From Cepaea nemoralis (Eukaryota; Mollusca; Gastropoda; Stylommatophora; Helicidae), in the NCBI GenBank assembly GCA_014155875.1, contig JACEFZ010013518.1:124001-188000 (forward strand): DNA of 64,000 nt, written 5' to 3'. Numbering within the stretch: the first letter of the stretch is position 1; each line of letters begins with the position of its first letter. The notes below the pieces were generated by a model, which worked only from the letters and a program-made list of their open reading frames with translations, was not told the origin of the DNA and did not search any database. Made by a program: the position numbers and the translations under genes. This document shows positions 1-10,244 of this stretch, one piece after another.

Positions 1-80
1 TGCCTAGTAAGCACAAACAGCAAGAACATGCTGGGGTTTGCTACAAGGTTCTGTAAAGGACATGCAATCAACTATAATAA
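1..80 (+). repeat. SINE-A 3' end fragment
   Basis: The stretch ending with CTGTAAAGGACATGCAA (about 52-68) is the 3' end of a SINE that recurs in this window (575-770, 6345-6600, 17821-18065, 18695-18962, 21703-21930, 28195-28605, 54065-54190). The common 3' block reads roughly ATGCTGGGGTTGACTGC, then CTGTAAAGGATATGCAA. The copy is cut off by the window start. The family name is mine. Confidence 0.6.
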
Positions 81-574
81 CATAGAAGAACTGGGAATAT
101 TTTGGGCCGTAGATCGACGGAGATGGCTCACAAGAATGCCTAGGTACCATCTGCAACAAAGAGCCACGTTGGAGACATGTACTGGATACCAAGCAAGGGG
201 AAAACCACGTAGAATATGAAGTGAGTGTATCAAGAACAAAGTTGAAAATGAATAACAACTCACACAGAGCATTAGGAAGATCGCAGAAAGAGCTTTACAT
301 CTCCCCCGAAGAGAAGAAGAATAAGGAGGAGAAGAAGAAGAAGACGCACGGATGACAACCAGCAGTCGAACTTATCAAGAGTACAGACAGATGATAGTTG
401 TACGGTTTTTGATGGCCTACGCAGCCCGGCATGCCCGTGATCATGTTGATGTCAGAATTAAGAAAGATAACTAGCACCAAAAGAAACCCGAATTCGGGAA
501 CAGTTGCAATTACTTCCCCTTGTAAATAACTGTTTTAACAAATGTTAGCGTGAAGTTTAATATTAATTGAGGTA
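80..574. other. No gene; purine-rich stretch, possible LINE 3' end
   Basis: No splice-compatible or recognisable coding sequence is seen. Positions 300-345 are GAA/GAG-rich, like the GAA tails that follow LINE stop codons at 8785 and 53400, so the preceding 200 bases may be a decayed LINE end. This is a weak inference. Confidence 0.3.
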
Positions 575-770
575 GTCACTGATCCTTTCCACGACGTCGT
601 AATCAACCCTATTATTGTTGGCTGATTGTAATTTACCAGTCAAGTCTACATTTAATAGTTTGCTATTGCTTTCTGAACGGCTGACGTTCAAACCGTTGTT
701 AAAAATCAACACAATCCGGTCTGATTCCAAATCACCTGAGCTGGTTTCGAAGCGGGATGTGGATCACGTT
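575..770 (-). repeat. SINE-A copy (diverged)
   Basis: Read on the minus strand it matches the 21703-21930 copy. The pieces seen in order on + are ATCCTTTCCACGACGTCG (the 3' end), TAGTTTGCTATTGCTTTCTGAACG, and TTTCGAAGCGGGA, which is a decayed tRNA-like B box. It is heavily mutated. Confidence 0.5.
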
Positions 771-805
771 CTCTACCTCTTTGCCACATACTCTAGTTAT
801 TAGTC

Positions 806-1540
806 TCATCTCATCTCATCTCATCTCATCTCATCATGTTCCTCATGTACATCGTGAGAGTGCCCGGTTATGGGCTTCGTATATCGACATTCCCATGGAT
901 TCTGTTATTCCCTCCGTCCAACGTTTACGTGGTCGGCCTCTTCCTCTGTTTCCATCTGGTCTGTACATCATTGCTTGTTGTGGTATGCTGTTGACTGGTA
1001 ACCTACTTGCATGACCAAACCATTTGACTTGCTTGCTGCTTTCTAATAAAATCTAGTGCTGCTTTAGCCCCCACTTTAGTCCTGATTTCTTAATTTCTGA
1101 TCTTATCTCTTCTTGATACGTTGAGTATTCTTCTCAGGAATCTCATTTCTATTGTTCTGATTTTTCTTTTCTCTTTTTCTGTCATTGTCCAGGTTTGGCA
1201 TTGGTAGCATAGAGTTGGTAGGAAGATTGTGTTGTAAAGTGCTTTCTTAGTTGTTATTGATACATGTTTGTTCTTTAGTATTGGTGCCATTTGTCCAATG
1301 AGTTGGTTTGCCTTATTGCATCTATTTTCGATCTCGTCTTCTGATCTGCCATTTGATGGTATTATACTTCCTAGGTACTTGAAACTCTTTACTTGTTTCA
1401 AGGGATGTTCGTTTAGATGAATTGTTGTTGTTTGTTCTTCTTTAGTTATAGTCATTACCTAAGTTTTGCTTGTGCTAATTTTTATGTAATGTTCCCTACA
1501 CATTTCGTTTAGACTATTACTACTAGTTATTAGCATTGAC
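806..1540 (-). mobile_element. LINE reverse transcriptase C-terminal fragment with GAGAT tail
   Basis: The open minus frame at 1090-1455 reads as the post-catalytic region of a non-LTR reverse transcriptase: a FKYLGSII block, then a thumb-like stretch ending near MRFLRRIL. Further 3' (minus), at about 870-990, a GRGRPRKRW block is the usual C-terminal basic patch of RTE/CR1/L2-type LINEs. The element ends in a (GAGAT)n tail, seen as ATCTC repeats at 806-838 on +. The palm with the YADD motif is absent, so the copy is 5' truncated and frameshifted between the two blocks. A second copy of the same 3' end lies at 5330-5490 on the + strand. The clade is not settled by eye. Confidence 0.7.
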
Positions 1541-1904
1541 CCAACATATATTGTAACGGTAATCTCCGGTTTATCATCAAATGCCTTGCCGGCCTGTGTG
1601 GGAGATTATACTTCTAGAGATCTCCAACTGCATGCATCCGTTCATGTGCTGGCACCGTTTAGTTCTATGACACAAGGCTGTCAAAGATATTCTCTGTTTC
1701 TCTTTTCGAAAATTTTTCTGTAGTCATAACATGTTCTAGCTTCAGTCTTCTCATAATGTGACCAAATAGGATGATTGAATCTGTCTAATGTTTGTGATGA
1801 TTTGTCTTTGTGCCTTCTTTTTCCGCTCGCTTTGAACTCAAACGTAGTCCATAGGCTTGCTATTACTTCTAGTGCAACGGACTGGTTTTTGCGTGTGGAT
1901 TAGC
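1541..1904 (-). mobile_element. LINE C-terminal scrap (FGHIMRR block) in otherwise unassigned DNA
   Basis: On the minus strand, about 1670-1770 encodes a FGHIMRRLKLEHV-type block, the conserved post-RT motif of the LINEs seen elsewhere in this window. The rest of the stretch shows nothing recognisable. Confidence 0.45.
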
Positions 1905-2060
1905 TTTCCCCTTTACCAGTGTCCCTTGCCGTAAAGCGAACCCACCTCGACTTCAGAGGTAATTGTAATTTACGTCCCAAGTCAAGGACGAGAAGTCAAC
2001 CTTATAGTCCAACTGACCGTGTAAGGGTTAAAGCCGTTACCTCGTTACCACTGATTCTAT
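1905..2060 (-). repeat. SINE-B copy
   Basis: On the minus strand it contains GGGACGTAAATTACAA followed by an ACCTC..AGG..GTTCGC block, matching 61490-61550 on the + strand. SINE-B is my name for this family (also at 33870-34000 and 61400-61600). Confidence 0.45.
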
Positions 2061-2139
2061 GTAATATTCAAGAATACTTTTATTATTCTTCATTGGCAAA
2101 GATTTATTGCATAAGATTTTCTTCTTTTTATGAAATGGA

Positions 2140-2740
2140 GTTCCTGCTTCATTCATCATGTGCCATGCCGATAAGCGTGGGCGGTCATGTTTCCCTCATC
2201 TTACACAATCACCAGAGTTGTGGATCAACTCTGTGTTCTTGTCTCGACCATGCCATGTAGTTAAACCATCCAGGTATTTACTTCTCTGCCTACCCATTGT
2301 TCTTTTTCCTCTCAATCGTGCCTGTTGTCACCGATTTCTCTAGTCTATTTCTTCTTATAACGTGCCCAAAACATTTTTCCTGTCTACGTCTAATTTCTCT
2401 AGTTAGTTTGCGGTTTTCATTTGCCTCTTGTGGCACTTGCTCATTGGTTTTTCTGTCTGCCCATTGTATTCTTTGCATTTTCCTCAGAAACCACATTTCC
2501 ACAGCCATCAGATGTTTTTCATCTTGTCTGCTCATCGTCTGAGTCCATACAAAAGTACAGGTTCTATGTAGCACTTCAACAATCTGTTTCTCGTTGCAAT
2601 TGATATCATCTTATTAGTCAGTACGTTTTCCATTTTGCAAAAGTCTACTTTTGCCGTAGCGATTCTTGTTCTAATGTCTTCATGGCACCTCCTATTACAT
2701 GTTATGACTGTTTCGAGATTGTACGGATTCACTTGTTTAA
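2140..2740 (-). mobile_element. LINE C-terminal region, two frames
   Basis: Minus-strand reading at 2532-2732 gives a thumb-region block with YIEPVLLYG. The frame at 2290-2574 then gives EKHLMAVEMWFLRKMQRI, a DRKTNEQV block and a CFGHVIRRN block, all typical of the part after the RT palm in EN-RT type LINEs. The two blocks are in different frames, so there is a frameshift near 2540. The 3' end near 2140-2230 matches the + strand copy at 24060-24250. No RT catalytic motif is present; the copy is a dead 5'-truncated insertion. Confidence 0.75.
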
Positions 2741-2869
2741 GAATATTACCATTTATGCTTATATAACATTGTGATATTGACAGGTGTACGTGCCCAGTGG
2801 TCCAGGCGTGTATAGGACTCTTAACTGCGGGTTAGTCTAGTCTAGTCCCAATGGTTTAGGGTTTGGCCA
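2741..2869. other. Unassigned
   Basis: No gene, repeat or element is recognised in this short stretch. Confidence 0.5.
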
Positions 2870-3110
2870 CTGCTCGCGTCCTGCTCGTGGGGGAGAGGTC
2901 TTGGAGGTTTGACGCTGAGCCTCCAGAATCTGCAGCCTACGTTGTACCAGACGTACTGGTTACCCTTTCCTCTGGATCAAACAAGGCAAGGCCGAGAGAG
3001 GGAACATGTCGTTTGGGCACCACATGTTCTCTGAAGCTCTGCCCAGGGATTATGAGATGAAATTTTGGCCAAATTCCAATCCACATACTTTCGTCTGTCA
3101 AGACTGCAAG
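2870..3110 (+). repeat. Interspersed repeat F, copy 1
   Basis: It shares with 52690-52910, in the same orientation, an ordered set of blocks: TCTGCAG near the start, GTACCAGACGTA / GTTCCAGATGTA, CCTTTCCTCTGGA, and GAGAGAGGGA. No coding potential is recognised. Confidence 0.5.
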
Positions 3111-3335
3111 GTGCCACTCACTCACATTGTGATATTTCTTTTCTTTTTTTTCTTAGAGATGACCATACTATCTGTCTATATATATATATATATATATGAT
3201 ATTAATCTAGATCCTCGCCAGCCGGTGAATCGAGTGGTAGAAGAAATTCTCACACGCAGGCAATATCATCGTGCGATTTACATTAAAATCTAAATTTACG
3301 TCAACATCATCGAGTGCAGTGCCGAAAAGCATGAT
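3111..3335. repeat. T-run and short (TA)n in unassigned DNA
   Basis: A T-rich run (about 3135-3152) and a (TA) run (3176-3198) occur. The remainder looks like the flank of a tRNA-derived SINE (AGCCGGTGAATCGAGTGG), but no complete element can be drawn. Confidence 0.4.
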
Positions 3336-4700
3336 TCATTCATTCATTCACTAGCATGTCCTTTGCAGAACCTCGCTCCCATAACACCCATCTGGAGATC
3401 ATCCGCCACATCCTGCACCCATCTTCTCTTTGGCCTTCCTCCTCCTCTCTTCCCAGGCATATACCCCTCCATTATTATTCTCTCCAAACTTTCGTGACGT
3501 TTCAAGTGACCAAAATATTTAAATTCTCTTCGTTTTATCGTTTTTAATAGCCAACCTTCAATATTCAGCTCTTGAAGTATTGATGCATTTGTTCTTTTCT
3601 TTACCCAAGATATTCTTAGAACTCGTCTATAACATTTATATTCAAAGGCATTTATGCGCTGTTCAGCTTGTTTAGTAAGTGTCCATGTCTCACAGGCGTA
3701 TGTTCAATTGGAAAGATGCATGCTCTTAAAAATCTAATTTTTGTAGTTCTGTCTGTCCCGTCCATAATTTATTCAGTTGTTTTAGTCTTTGAAGAGCAAT
3801 TGATGGTCGTCGTTTAATTTCTTTCATTGTGTCACCGTTGTTGGTAATCAATGACCTAAGATATTCAAAATTTGTAACCACCTCCAATTTTTCCCCATTA
3901 ACATATATTTCTTTCTCCATAGTAGTTTTATATGTATGCATTATCTTTGTTTTGCAATGTTGAGATACAAGTTGAGATTTTCACTATTCAATTGGGTTGA
4001 GGTTATTATGTTTTCTATACCAGTCTGTGTTGTGGATAGCAATACTGTATCATCAGCATATCGAATCTCTGGTATGTCATGACCGCCGATATTTAGAGCA
4101 TTATATAGCTCCCTGTTTATATCATCTCTTACATTTCTCATTATATTTTCGGCGTACAGGTTAAACAAATAGGGGGACAGCACACATCCTTGACGGACTC
4201 CTTGCTTGATGTCAAACCAATCTGATGTCTCGCCATATATTCTAACTGCTGCTTGTTGGTCTAGATAGAGCATTCTTATGAGTTGTATTACATGTGGTGG
4301 AAAGCCATATTCCTCATGATCTCCCAAAGTTTCTGATGTTGTACACAGTCAAATGCCTTTGAATAATCCACAAAACATGAGAATAGGTTTACATTAAATT
4401 CTCTGCACTTCTCTATTATTAAACGCATATTGAGGATGTGATCTCTTGTTCCTCTTCCATGGTCTAAATCCAGCTTGAACCACGTTAATTTCTTCTTCCA
4501 TTTTCTTACGAAGTCTTCTCTTTATGATTTTTAGTAGAATTTTACTTGCATGACTGATCAGGGCATCAGTTCTATAGTTGGTGCATAATTTCAGGTTGCC
4601 CTTTTTTGGTATTGTAATGAAGATAGTTCTCTTCCAATCTTTTGACCATATACCATATTTCCATATCTTTTTACATAATGCGTGATAGATTTGTATGCTT

Positions 4701-4767
<67 letters not shown>

Positions 4768-4930
4768 CCCCCCGCGCGCGCTTTAATTAGCTCTTCTGGT
4801 ATCTCATCACATCCGGGTGATTTACCATTCTTCAGGTTCTTTATTGCCCATGCAATTTCATCTAATGAGGGTTCAGAAAAGTATGATAACGAGTTTAATA
4901 TCGTGTAGATGTGTGTCAAGAAATGTCTCA
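3336..4930 (-). mobile_element. LINE with RT palm, frameshifted
   Basis: Reading on the minus strand from 4919 down, there is an NGKSPGCDEIPEELIK block (RT finger), a GFRP-type block near 4450, a DIKQGVRQGCVLSPYLFN block (about 4170-4220), the catalytic YADDT motif (about 4040-4060), a NFEYLRSLI block (about 3830-3870), and a KYFGHLKRHESLE plus GGGRPKRRW block near 3400-3500. The element ends in a GAAT-type tail, seen as ATTCATTCATTCATTC at 3336-3352. This order is that of a non-LTR retrotransposon ORF2 without RNase H. The frames change at about 3720-3941, 4330 and 4790, so it is inactive. A CT/GA microsatellite (4703-4764) interrupts the RT finger region. Confidence 0.85.
4703..4790. repeat. 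(CT)n microsatellite with C-run
   Basis: About 31 CT units are followed by a run of C and CGCG. It lies within the coding part of the LINE at 3336-4930 and would read as an Arg/Glu alternating tract there, so it expanded after or during decay of that element. Confidence 0.9.
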
Positions 4931-5329
4931 GAAATACTGTATTGTTGCATCTTAATACCGACGCTAACTTGAAAGGGATGGTTTAATGCCAAAAGGATCG
5001 GCTTTAGTGCACCGGATTTCTCCACCCAAGTGGCTCAGTCTCTGTCCACAGAAAGATATGCTGAAATCTTCGCACAGAACATGAGCTACCTAATTCCATC
5101 TACAAAACACAGGCGTCTCTGATGAGACTGAACCCCTTAAAACGCATGATGGAGTACGAAAACGAACCCACGATCTTCGGAGCGCAATGCTGACGGTTTG
5201 AACCCATCGCCACAGTCACCCCAAACGTGTTGACATGTTTAGTTGAAAGTTCTCGCCTCGGCTCAAGTCTCTTGGCGTACACAATAATAAGGCTCACTCC
5301 ATAACATGACCGTCTGATATTGTGTTGGT
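4931..5329 (+). repeat. Interspersed repeat with tRNA-like part, copy 1
   Basis: Blocks at about 4995-5100 (TTTAGTGCACCGG, GTGGCTCAGTCTCTGTCC, GCTGAAATC) resemble 56650-56740 (CATTGCACTGGG, ATGGCTCGGTCTCTTTC). Around 5150-5215, AACGAACCCACGATC and GGTTTGAACCCATCGCC look like inverted tRNA B boxes. There is no gene. Confidence 0.4.
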
Positions 5330-5490
5330 AGCCGAAGCTACCAGAAGAAGAGGCGGACCATGTAATCGATGGACAGAGGGAATAACATAGTCCATGGGAA
5401 TCTCGATATATGCAACCCATAAACGGACACTCTACCGCTGGTTATGTTTCACATCGACGCCGCAAGGTACAAGAGGAATGAGATGAGATG
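5330..5490 (+). mobile_element. LINE 3' end with GAGAT tail
   Basis: It matches the minus-strand element at 806-1000: the GGACCATGTAATCGATGGAC block, then TCCATGGGAATCTCGATAT, then CATAAACGGACACTCT, ending in ATGAGATGAGATGATGAG. It gives a second independent view of that LINE family's 3' terminus and its pentanucleotide tail. Confidence 0.65.
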
Positions 5491-6344
5491 ATGAGTCGAA
5501 GCTAGCCGATCAATCCCCTGTTCTCGTGTAGTATTACATCAGTCAACACTGACCACGGTATAAAAACCAAGGCTGAATATCAACCACGTAATCATGTTTC
5601 TCAGTTACGTCGACTCACATCACCATACATATTCATACTGCGTGTTTTCAGCACAGAGAAAATATAGTTGTTTCGTCTCAGAGACACCCTCGTCTGGCCT
5701 GTTTTTTATTTACTTGACCCTAGGTGTGTGTCTAGGTTACCGTAATCTGAATTTTTTTTTTCCCCACCCCCAAGAATCAACGAGGAAATACCTCCGTGAG
5801 TGTTGTTAGTCCATCCCCCAGAAATCAACTAGGAAATTACCTCTCTGAATAATGTTTTCACTCACGCTGACTGTTTAGAAATGTGTGTTTATTTCCCTTT
5901 CTTCTTAACTCATCATCTTCATTTTCCTCTTCCTCCTTCTCCCTGTCCTCCTCCTCCTCCACCTCCTCCTACTCCTTCTATCTGCTATTCACAAATTGCG
6001 TGTATAAGACCAAGACTTTTTTGTCTAAAATGCCAGTCCGATGTTGCGATTTTAGGTGCACGAATAATCTTTAGTACAACAAAAAGGTAGAGAGATACTT
6101 GTGTGATTGACCTAGATTTAAGCACACGCCTGTCCTATAGTATGTGACGTCAAGAGATCATATGTGCATTAGTTGCTTGCTGTTTGTCTTTGTCAATCGT
6201 CAAATAATTCTCCTTAACCTCTACAATTATTTTCAATTTGGTTGCATAAAAATGCATTTACATTGCGTGGTTGCAAAAACGTATGGCAGAACAATAAGAT
6301 CGTTATGTTACAACTTTAAGATGGACACTTTAACTCTTCCTATA
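5491..6344. other. No gene; contains a TCC-rich tract
   Basis: No recognisable coding exon. About 5918-5978 is a TCC/CTC-rich pyrimidine tract, and 5750-5762 is a short T-run. The pair of similar phrases at 5768-5800 and 5812-5845 (AATCAACNAGGAAAT) is a small imperfect direct repeat. Confidence 0.5.
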
Positions 6345-6600
6345 GCAAGCGCCGCCGGTCTCTCTGGCTGAGGGGTTACACCACTTTCACCGTAATCCCG
6401 TTTATCCACGCAGGGTCTCGCAGCGAGGCGCGAACTGGAAGCGGTTCCACCCGCGCTCGTGACTTGCGGGATAATGAGCCGGCCGCTCAGAAACAATGGC
6501 ACACTACTGAGAGTAATCTTGCCAAGAAATCAACATACAGCTGAAAGATGCTGATGTTGACAGCGACGTACTGTAAAGGATATGCAAAACATAGCAAGCG
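6345..6600 (+). repeat. SINE-A copy
   Basis: The 3' half matches the family: GCCGCTCAGAAACAATGGC, CTTGCCAAGAAATCA, GTACTGTAAAGGATATGCAA. The head (CTCTGGCTGAGGGGTTAC) resembles a decayed tRNA A-box region. Confidence 0.65.
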
Positions 6601-6639
6601 ACACATAAAATGAATCGCAAATTCCGCCACATATACATT

Positions 6640-6850
6640 TGTTTGAGGAGTGGCTGGCCGAGAGGCTAGAACGCCGGACTCTCATTCGGGAGGTCCGGGT
6701 TCGATCCCTCGGTAAGGTGTCGGATTTTTTTCTGTCGGGGGCAAAAAGAAAATCCTAACCTGCACAGTTCGCGGCGACTGCACTAGCCAGGCGGCCCTTA
6801 TTCCTCAGACCCCTCTGCCATACACCGCAAGGTACTATATTGGCAGTAAA
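6640..6850 (+). repeat. tRNA-derived SINE (SINE-C)
   Basis: TGGCTGGCCGAGAGGCTAG resembles a pol III A box and GGTCCGGGTTCGATCCC a B box, spaced as in a tRNA gene with a long extra arm. The acceptor and T stems do not pair cleanly and a non-tRNA body follows (TTTTTTCTGTCGGGGG onward), so this is a SINE head and not a functional tRNA gene. Confidence 0.65.
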
Positions 6851-7176
6851 TGACAGTTTTATACATTTGTTTTAACGCATCACTATAATGTACTTTTAAC
6901 TCCACTTGTAGCATTTTTGTCGCTTCTAAACCTAGCCACTTGTGATGGGCCGTTGCCAAACGTGATCCAAACATCACGAGCGGGTACAGGCATAAATGCC
7001 GATTAAGCTATTTTTTACACCTGGCCGATCTTACAAGAAGTTTTATTCAATGAGTGGTCTGTCCTGTGCTTAGATTCGCCTAATAACTTCTTTTATCCTA
7101 CTGTTTTTGACGTGATGTTTTGCAGAGAGGAAGTAGACGTAGTTTTCTCATTTACGCGTGTCTTGTTGCTTGTATA
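6851..7176. other. Unassigned
   Basis: No gene or repeat is recognised. The stretch ends at the TA dinucleotide (7175-7176) next to the mariner terminal repeat. Confidence 0.5.
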
Positions 7177-7584
7177 AGGGGCGTTTATTTGAAATCCGTT
7201 CGTGCCGCACGGCGCGTAATTGCGTACGTTGAACATGATCATGTCATAGTCATGCGATAAGTACTGACCAATGTATAAAAGAGCAATTGCTTATCGTCTC
7301 ATGATGCATAGGTTCTGTTTCTGACCGATGAAAAAATGGCCGGGTTGATCCAAAATCCGTCCAAAGAAGCTCAAAGAGTTTCTTTCATTTGAAGGATGTC
7401 GACCAGTGGACATTCATCGAAGAATGCAGACAGCGAACGGTAACACATGTGTGTCCACGAAAACAGTGACAAACTGGGCACGAATGTTTCGGAAAGGACA
7501 TCAGTTCACGACAGCTCTTTGACGGCCGGGTCAAGCGCATATTGTTGTAACAGAAAAAAACCATCGCCAAAATTGATGCAGCAG

Positions 7585-8273
7585 TTAGTTAGTTAGTTAG
7601 TTAGTCGACAGATCATCCTCGTTGCACATCGAACCATTCAGTACATAAGTGCTCGGATCCCCTCCTCAGCAAATCCCGCAGCGTGTAGCGGCTAACGACG
7701 CCAGTTCTGTGTTGGTTTATCAATCTTCTTTGGCTTCCTGCGTAGTGTTCTTGTTTGGGCACCCCTCTTTTAATTTGCTGCTCCCGCAGTCTGGCCATTG
7801 TTGTAGATTCACAGTCATCACTTGGTTCTCGCAAAAGTCTCACTTCTCGTAGAGCATTCAGAATGTCAGCCTGGTCCATGGCGCGGCCGCCCTCCACAGT
7901 AGCCTCACCTGCGAGCTTGTCAGCCCGCTCATTTCCTTGTACTCCCGCATGACCTGGCACGAAGATGAAACTAATCTTTGCCAGCCGAGACCGCTTCAGA
8001 GGCAGCAACCATTCTCTTCGGATCGACCCCTCCTCTATCCTCTTGATCATGTTCATTGAGTCGCTAAGGAAACATGCCCTAGTGAATGTCTGTGTCTCGA
8101 GCCATGTTATTGCTTTACTTACTGCCATGACTTCCATGGTCAGGCTACTTGTGGTTTCAGTGAAAGCACCAGAGACCTCCTTCACAATTCTCCCTCCGGC
8201 CCGAGCTGTAAAGGCCCATGAGCTTCTCACATGTCGGACGACCGACCCATCTGTGTAGATAACCGCGTCACCG
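7585..8273 (-). mobile_element. I-group LINE, 5'-truncated (RNase H end), inserted in mariner
   Basis: It is flanked by an 8-bp target duplication TGCAGCAG (7577-7584 and 8274-8281). Minus-strand reading gives an RNase H domain with its acidic residues: YTDGS, MEV in SSLTMEVMAV, SDSMNM, and GHAGVQGNERADKLAGE. A C-terminal tail ends near EWFDVQRG. The 3' end carries a (CTAA)n tail, seen on + as TTAG repeats at 7585-7604. It is about 95% alike by eye to the larger copy at 24352-28180. RNase H in a LINE points to the I group. The frame is open over the whole fragment (292 codons counted through the flank). Confidence 0.92.
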
Positions 8274-8664
8274 TGCAGCAGTACAGATGAACAGTTATCA
8301 AAGCATACGTTCGCTAGCGAAAGAATTTGATGTGTCAATTGGGACAATTCAAAAGGTCGTTCGTAAGAAACTGCAATATCGGGAGGTGTGTTCACAGTGC
8401 GTACCACGGATTTTGACCGACCACCAAAAAGAGGAACGCATGGGATGGTGTTTGAACCACTTGCTGCGTTACAGAGTGGAGGGTGATGCATTTCTTTTCA
8501 GCATACTGGCAGGCGATGAATCGTGATGTCACCACTTTGAGCCAAGCAGCAAAAGTGAAGGCATGCAATGGAAGCATGCTGGATCACCAAAAGCCAAAAA
8601 ATTCAAGTTACAGGTTTCCGCTGGTAAGGTTATGCTGAGCGCATTTTTGTTTTACCATGAAGGG

Positions 8665-8884
8665 ATAATATATATACAGACCTACAAGCACTTGGAATCA
8701 ACGACTGGCAAGAGAAGGTCAACCAGAGAGACGAATGGAGACGGATTGTATCTGCAGCAAAGAACCTCAATGGCTCGGAACGCTGAAGAAGAAGAAGAAG
8801 AAGAAGAAGAAGAAGAAGAAGAAGAAGAAGAAGAAGAAGAAGAAGAAGAAGAAGAAGAAGAAGAAGAAGAAGAAGAAGAAGAAG
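8665..8884 (+). mobile_element. LINE 3' end with (GAA)n tail, inserted in mariner
   Basis: It is flanked by the 8-bp duplication ATGAAGGG (8657-8664 and 8885-8892), and the transposase frame resumes right after the second copy. The insert encodes the last residues of a LINE ORF2: a DLQALGINDWQEKV block, a DEWRRIVSAAKNLNGSER block and a TGA stop. The stop is followed at once by about 100 bases of GAA repeats (8785-8884). A sister copy in the other orientation lies at 48822-49030. Confidence 0.88.
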
Positions 8885-9440
8885 ATGAAGGGCTATTGTT
8901 GGCCGACTTCAAAGAACCTGGAGTCATCATCAACTCTACCCACTACTTGCAAACACTAGACAAGCTGCAAAAAGCCATCAAGAATAAACGACCCGGCATG
9001 CTTACATGCGGTGTGATTTTGTTGCACGATAATGTTCGTCCGCATGTTGCAAAGATTGTGCAAAAAGCATTAGCAAGGAAGAAGTAGGAAATTCTGCAAC
9101 ATCCAGGCTATAGTCCTGATTTGTCACCATGTGATTTTCATTTGTTCGAACCTCTAAAAGAAGCTGTCAAGGGGCAAAGATTTCACACAGATGCAGACGT
9201 AATGAAAGCAGTAAACACTTGGTTCAGTGAGCAACCACAATCCCTTTTTGCGGACGGCAGTTGCCGCCTACCTAAGCAATGGGATGCTTGCCTGAATGCA
9301 TACGGCGCCTTCTTCTGAAAAACCCATGGTGCATAATTCATTCAAATTGAATGCTTTGTTTAATTCTACCACATCTCTGTTAATGTTTCTTTCATGCTTT
9401 TGTAATAAAGTTATTGGAACGGGTTTCAAATAAACGCCCA

Positions 9441-9579
9441 TAATACTAATGTCTTACTTGATATCTTCAAAATCTCGTTTACTTCATCTAACCATCTTTC
9501 CTTGGGGCTTCCTCTCGTCTTGTATCCCCAATGTGGAGTGCTCTAGCAACCGAATGATTTAAAAAAAAAAATATTTATA
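9441..9579. other. Unassigned flank of mariner
   Basis: Only an A-run near 9561 is notable; no gene is seen. Confidence 0.4.
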
Positions 9580-9745
9580 TCTAGTCGGTTAGTCGCGGTT
9601 CTAACTTCACGGCAAAGGGTCGCCCCATTGTGTTCCGTTCCTGTGCCAATAAATATCACACAAACTGCTCATCATTGAACCATGCGAAATGTGGAACAGA
9701 CGGGAGTCTCGACAAACCAACAGCACGCACAGGTATACTATGATT
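9580..9745 (-). repeat. Interspersed repeat E, copy 1
   Basis: Its reverse complement matches 28877-29042 in order: CATAGTATACCTGTGCG, TGTTGGTTTGTCGAGACTCC, GTCTGTTCC, then AACCGCGACTAAC. The class is unknown; it has no coding content. Confidence 0.65.
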
Positions 9746-10244
9746 AATGCCGCTGTCAGAATGTCAACACAGAAGTCCACAACGAAAGTACAGTTCATCG
9801 TTGATGGAAGCGACAGTCACTAGAAAACCAGCAGCCACGCATTACTGCATAAGGCAACCAAGTTAGTTCAGCTACTGGCCGGCCTCCATTTTTCTGATCA
9901 CATATTGCACCCTTCAAACAACCGCAGACAGATGTAAAAGGTATTCCAAACGAAATTCACAGTCCACAGTGTCGATCCACGTACTCAAGTCTGAAGCAGG
10001 GTAACGGAACCATGTACTACAATTTCAACATGAGGATTATGCGTAAGCAAACCGCAGCCACAGGCATAAACACTCCAGAGGCCTTAATAGCTCTACCGCC
10101 TATCCTCCGTGTTGGGGACCGGAAGTTTATAGCTAAACGTCCTAACCATGTTTTTATTTGGTTTTCTATAGTCAGTAATTGTTCTTGGTATATTTGTTCT
10201 TAGTTTCTCGTTTGTGTTTTACGTGTGCGTTTTCTTATGTATCT
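9746..10244. other. Unassigned
   Basis: Nothing recognisable as a gene, splice-linked exon or repeat family. Confidence 0.5.

Larger units (their letters stand above)
7329..9318 (+). pseudogene. mariner transposase pseudogene (DD34D)
   Basis: The frame starts near 7329. An N-terminal helix-turn-helix region includes HRRMQTANG (near 7415-7440), TNWARMFRKG and a KIDAAV stretch that is split by the LINE insertion at 7585. The frame resumes exactly after the insertion with SIRSLAKEFDVSIGTIQKVV, then VPRILTDHQKE. The catalytic triad can be placed: D in AGDES (about 8513), D in LLHDNVRPH (about 9025-9050) and D in SPDLSPCD (about 9115-9132). There are 34 residues between the second and third, as in the mariner family. 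The Trp codon after AGDES is a TGA stop, and a TAG stop lies just before EILQHPGYSPD (9085-9087). A second insertion sits after the YHEG codons. No active enzyme can be made. Confidence 0.9.
7177..9440 (+). mobile_element. mariner (Tc1/mariner) transposon with two nested insertions
   Basis: The terminal inverted repeats are visible: GGGCGTTTATTTGAAATCCG at the left end (from about 7179) and its near-perfect reverse complement at about 9417-9440 (ends ...AAATAAACGCCCA). Each end abuts a TA dinucleotide, the target site of this superfamily. Removing the two inserts (7585-8273 with one target copy, and 8665-8884 with one target copy) leaves about 1.34 kb, a normal mariner length. The transposase reading frame runs left to right and is broken by stops, so the element is dead. 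Confidence 0.93.

Noticed and set aside
6640..6725. A tRNA gene
   Set aside because: A and B boxes are present but the acceptor and T stems do not pair, and a SINE-like body follows.
7585..7604. Telomere-like TTAG repeats (also at 24352-24370)
   Set aside because: Only four or five units, and at both sites they form the 3' tail of the same I-group LINE.
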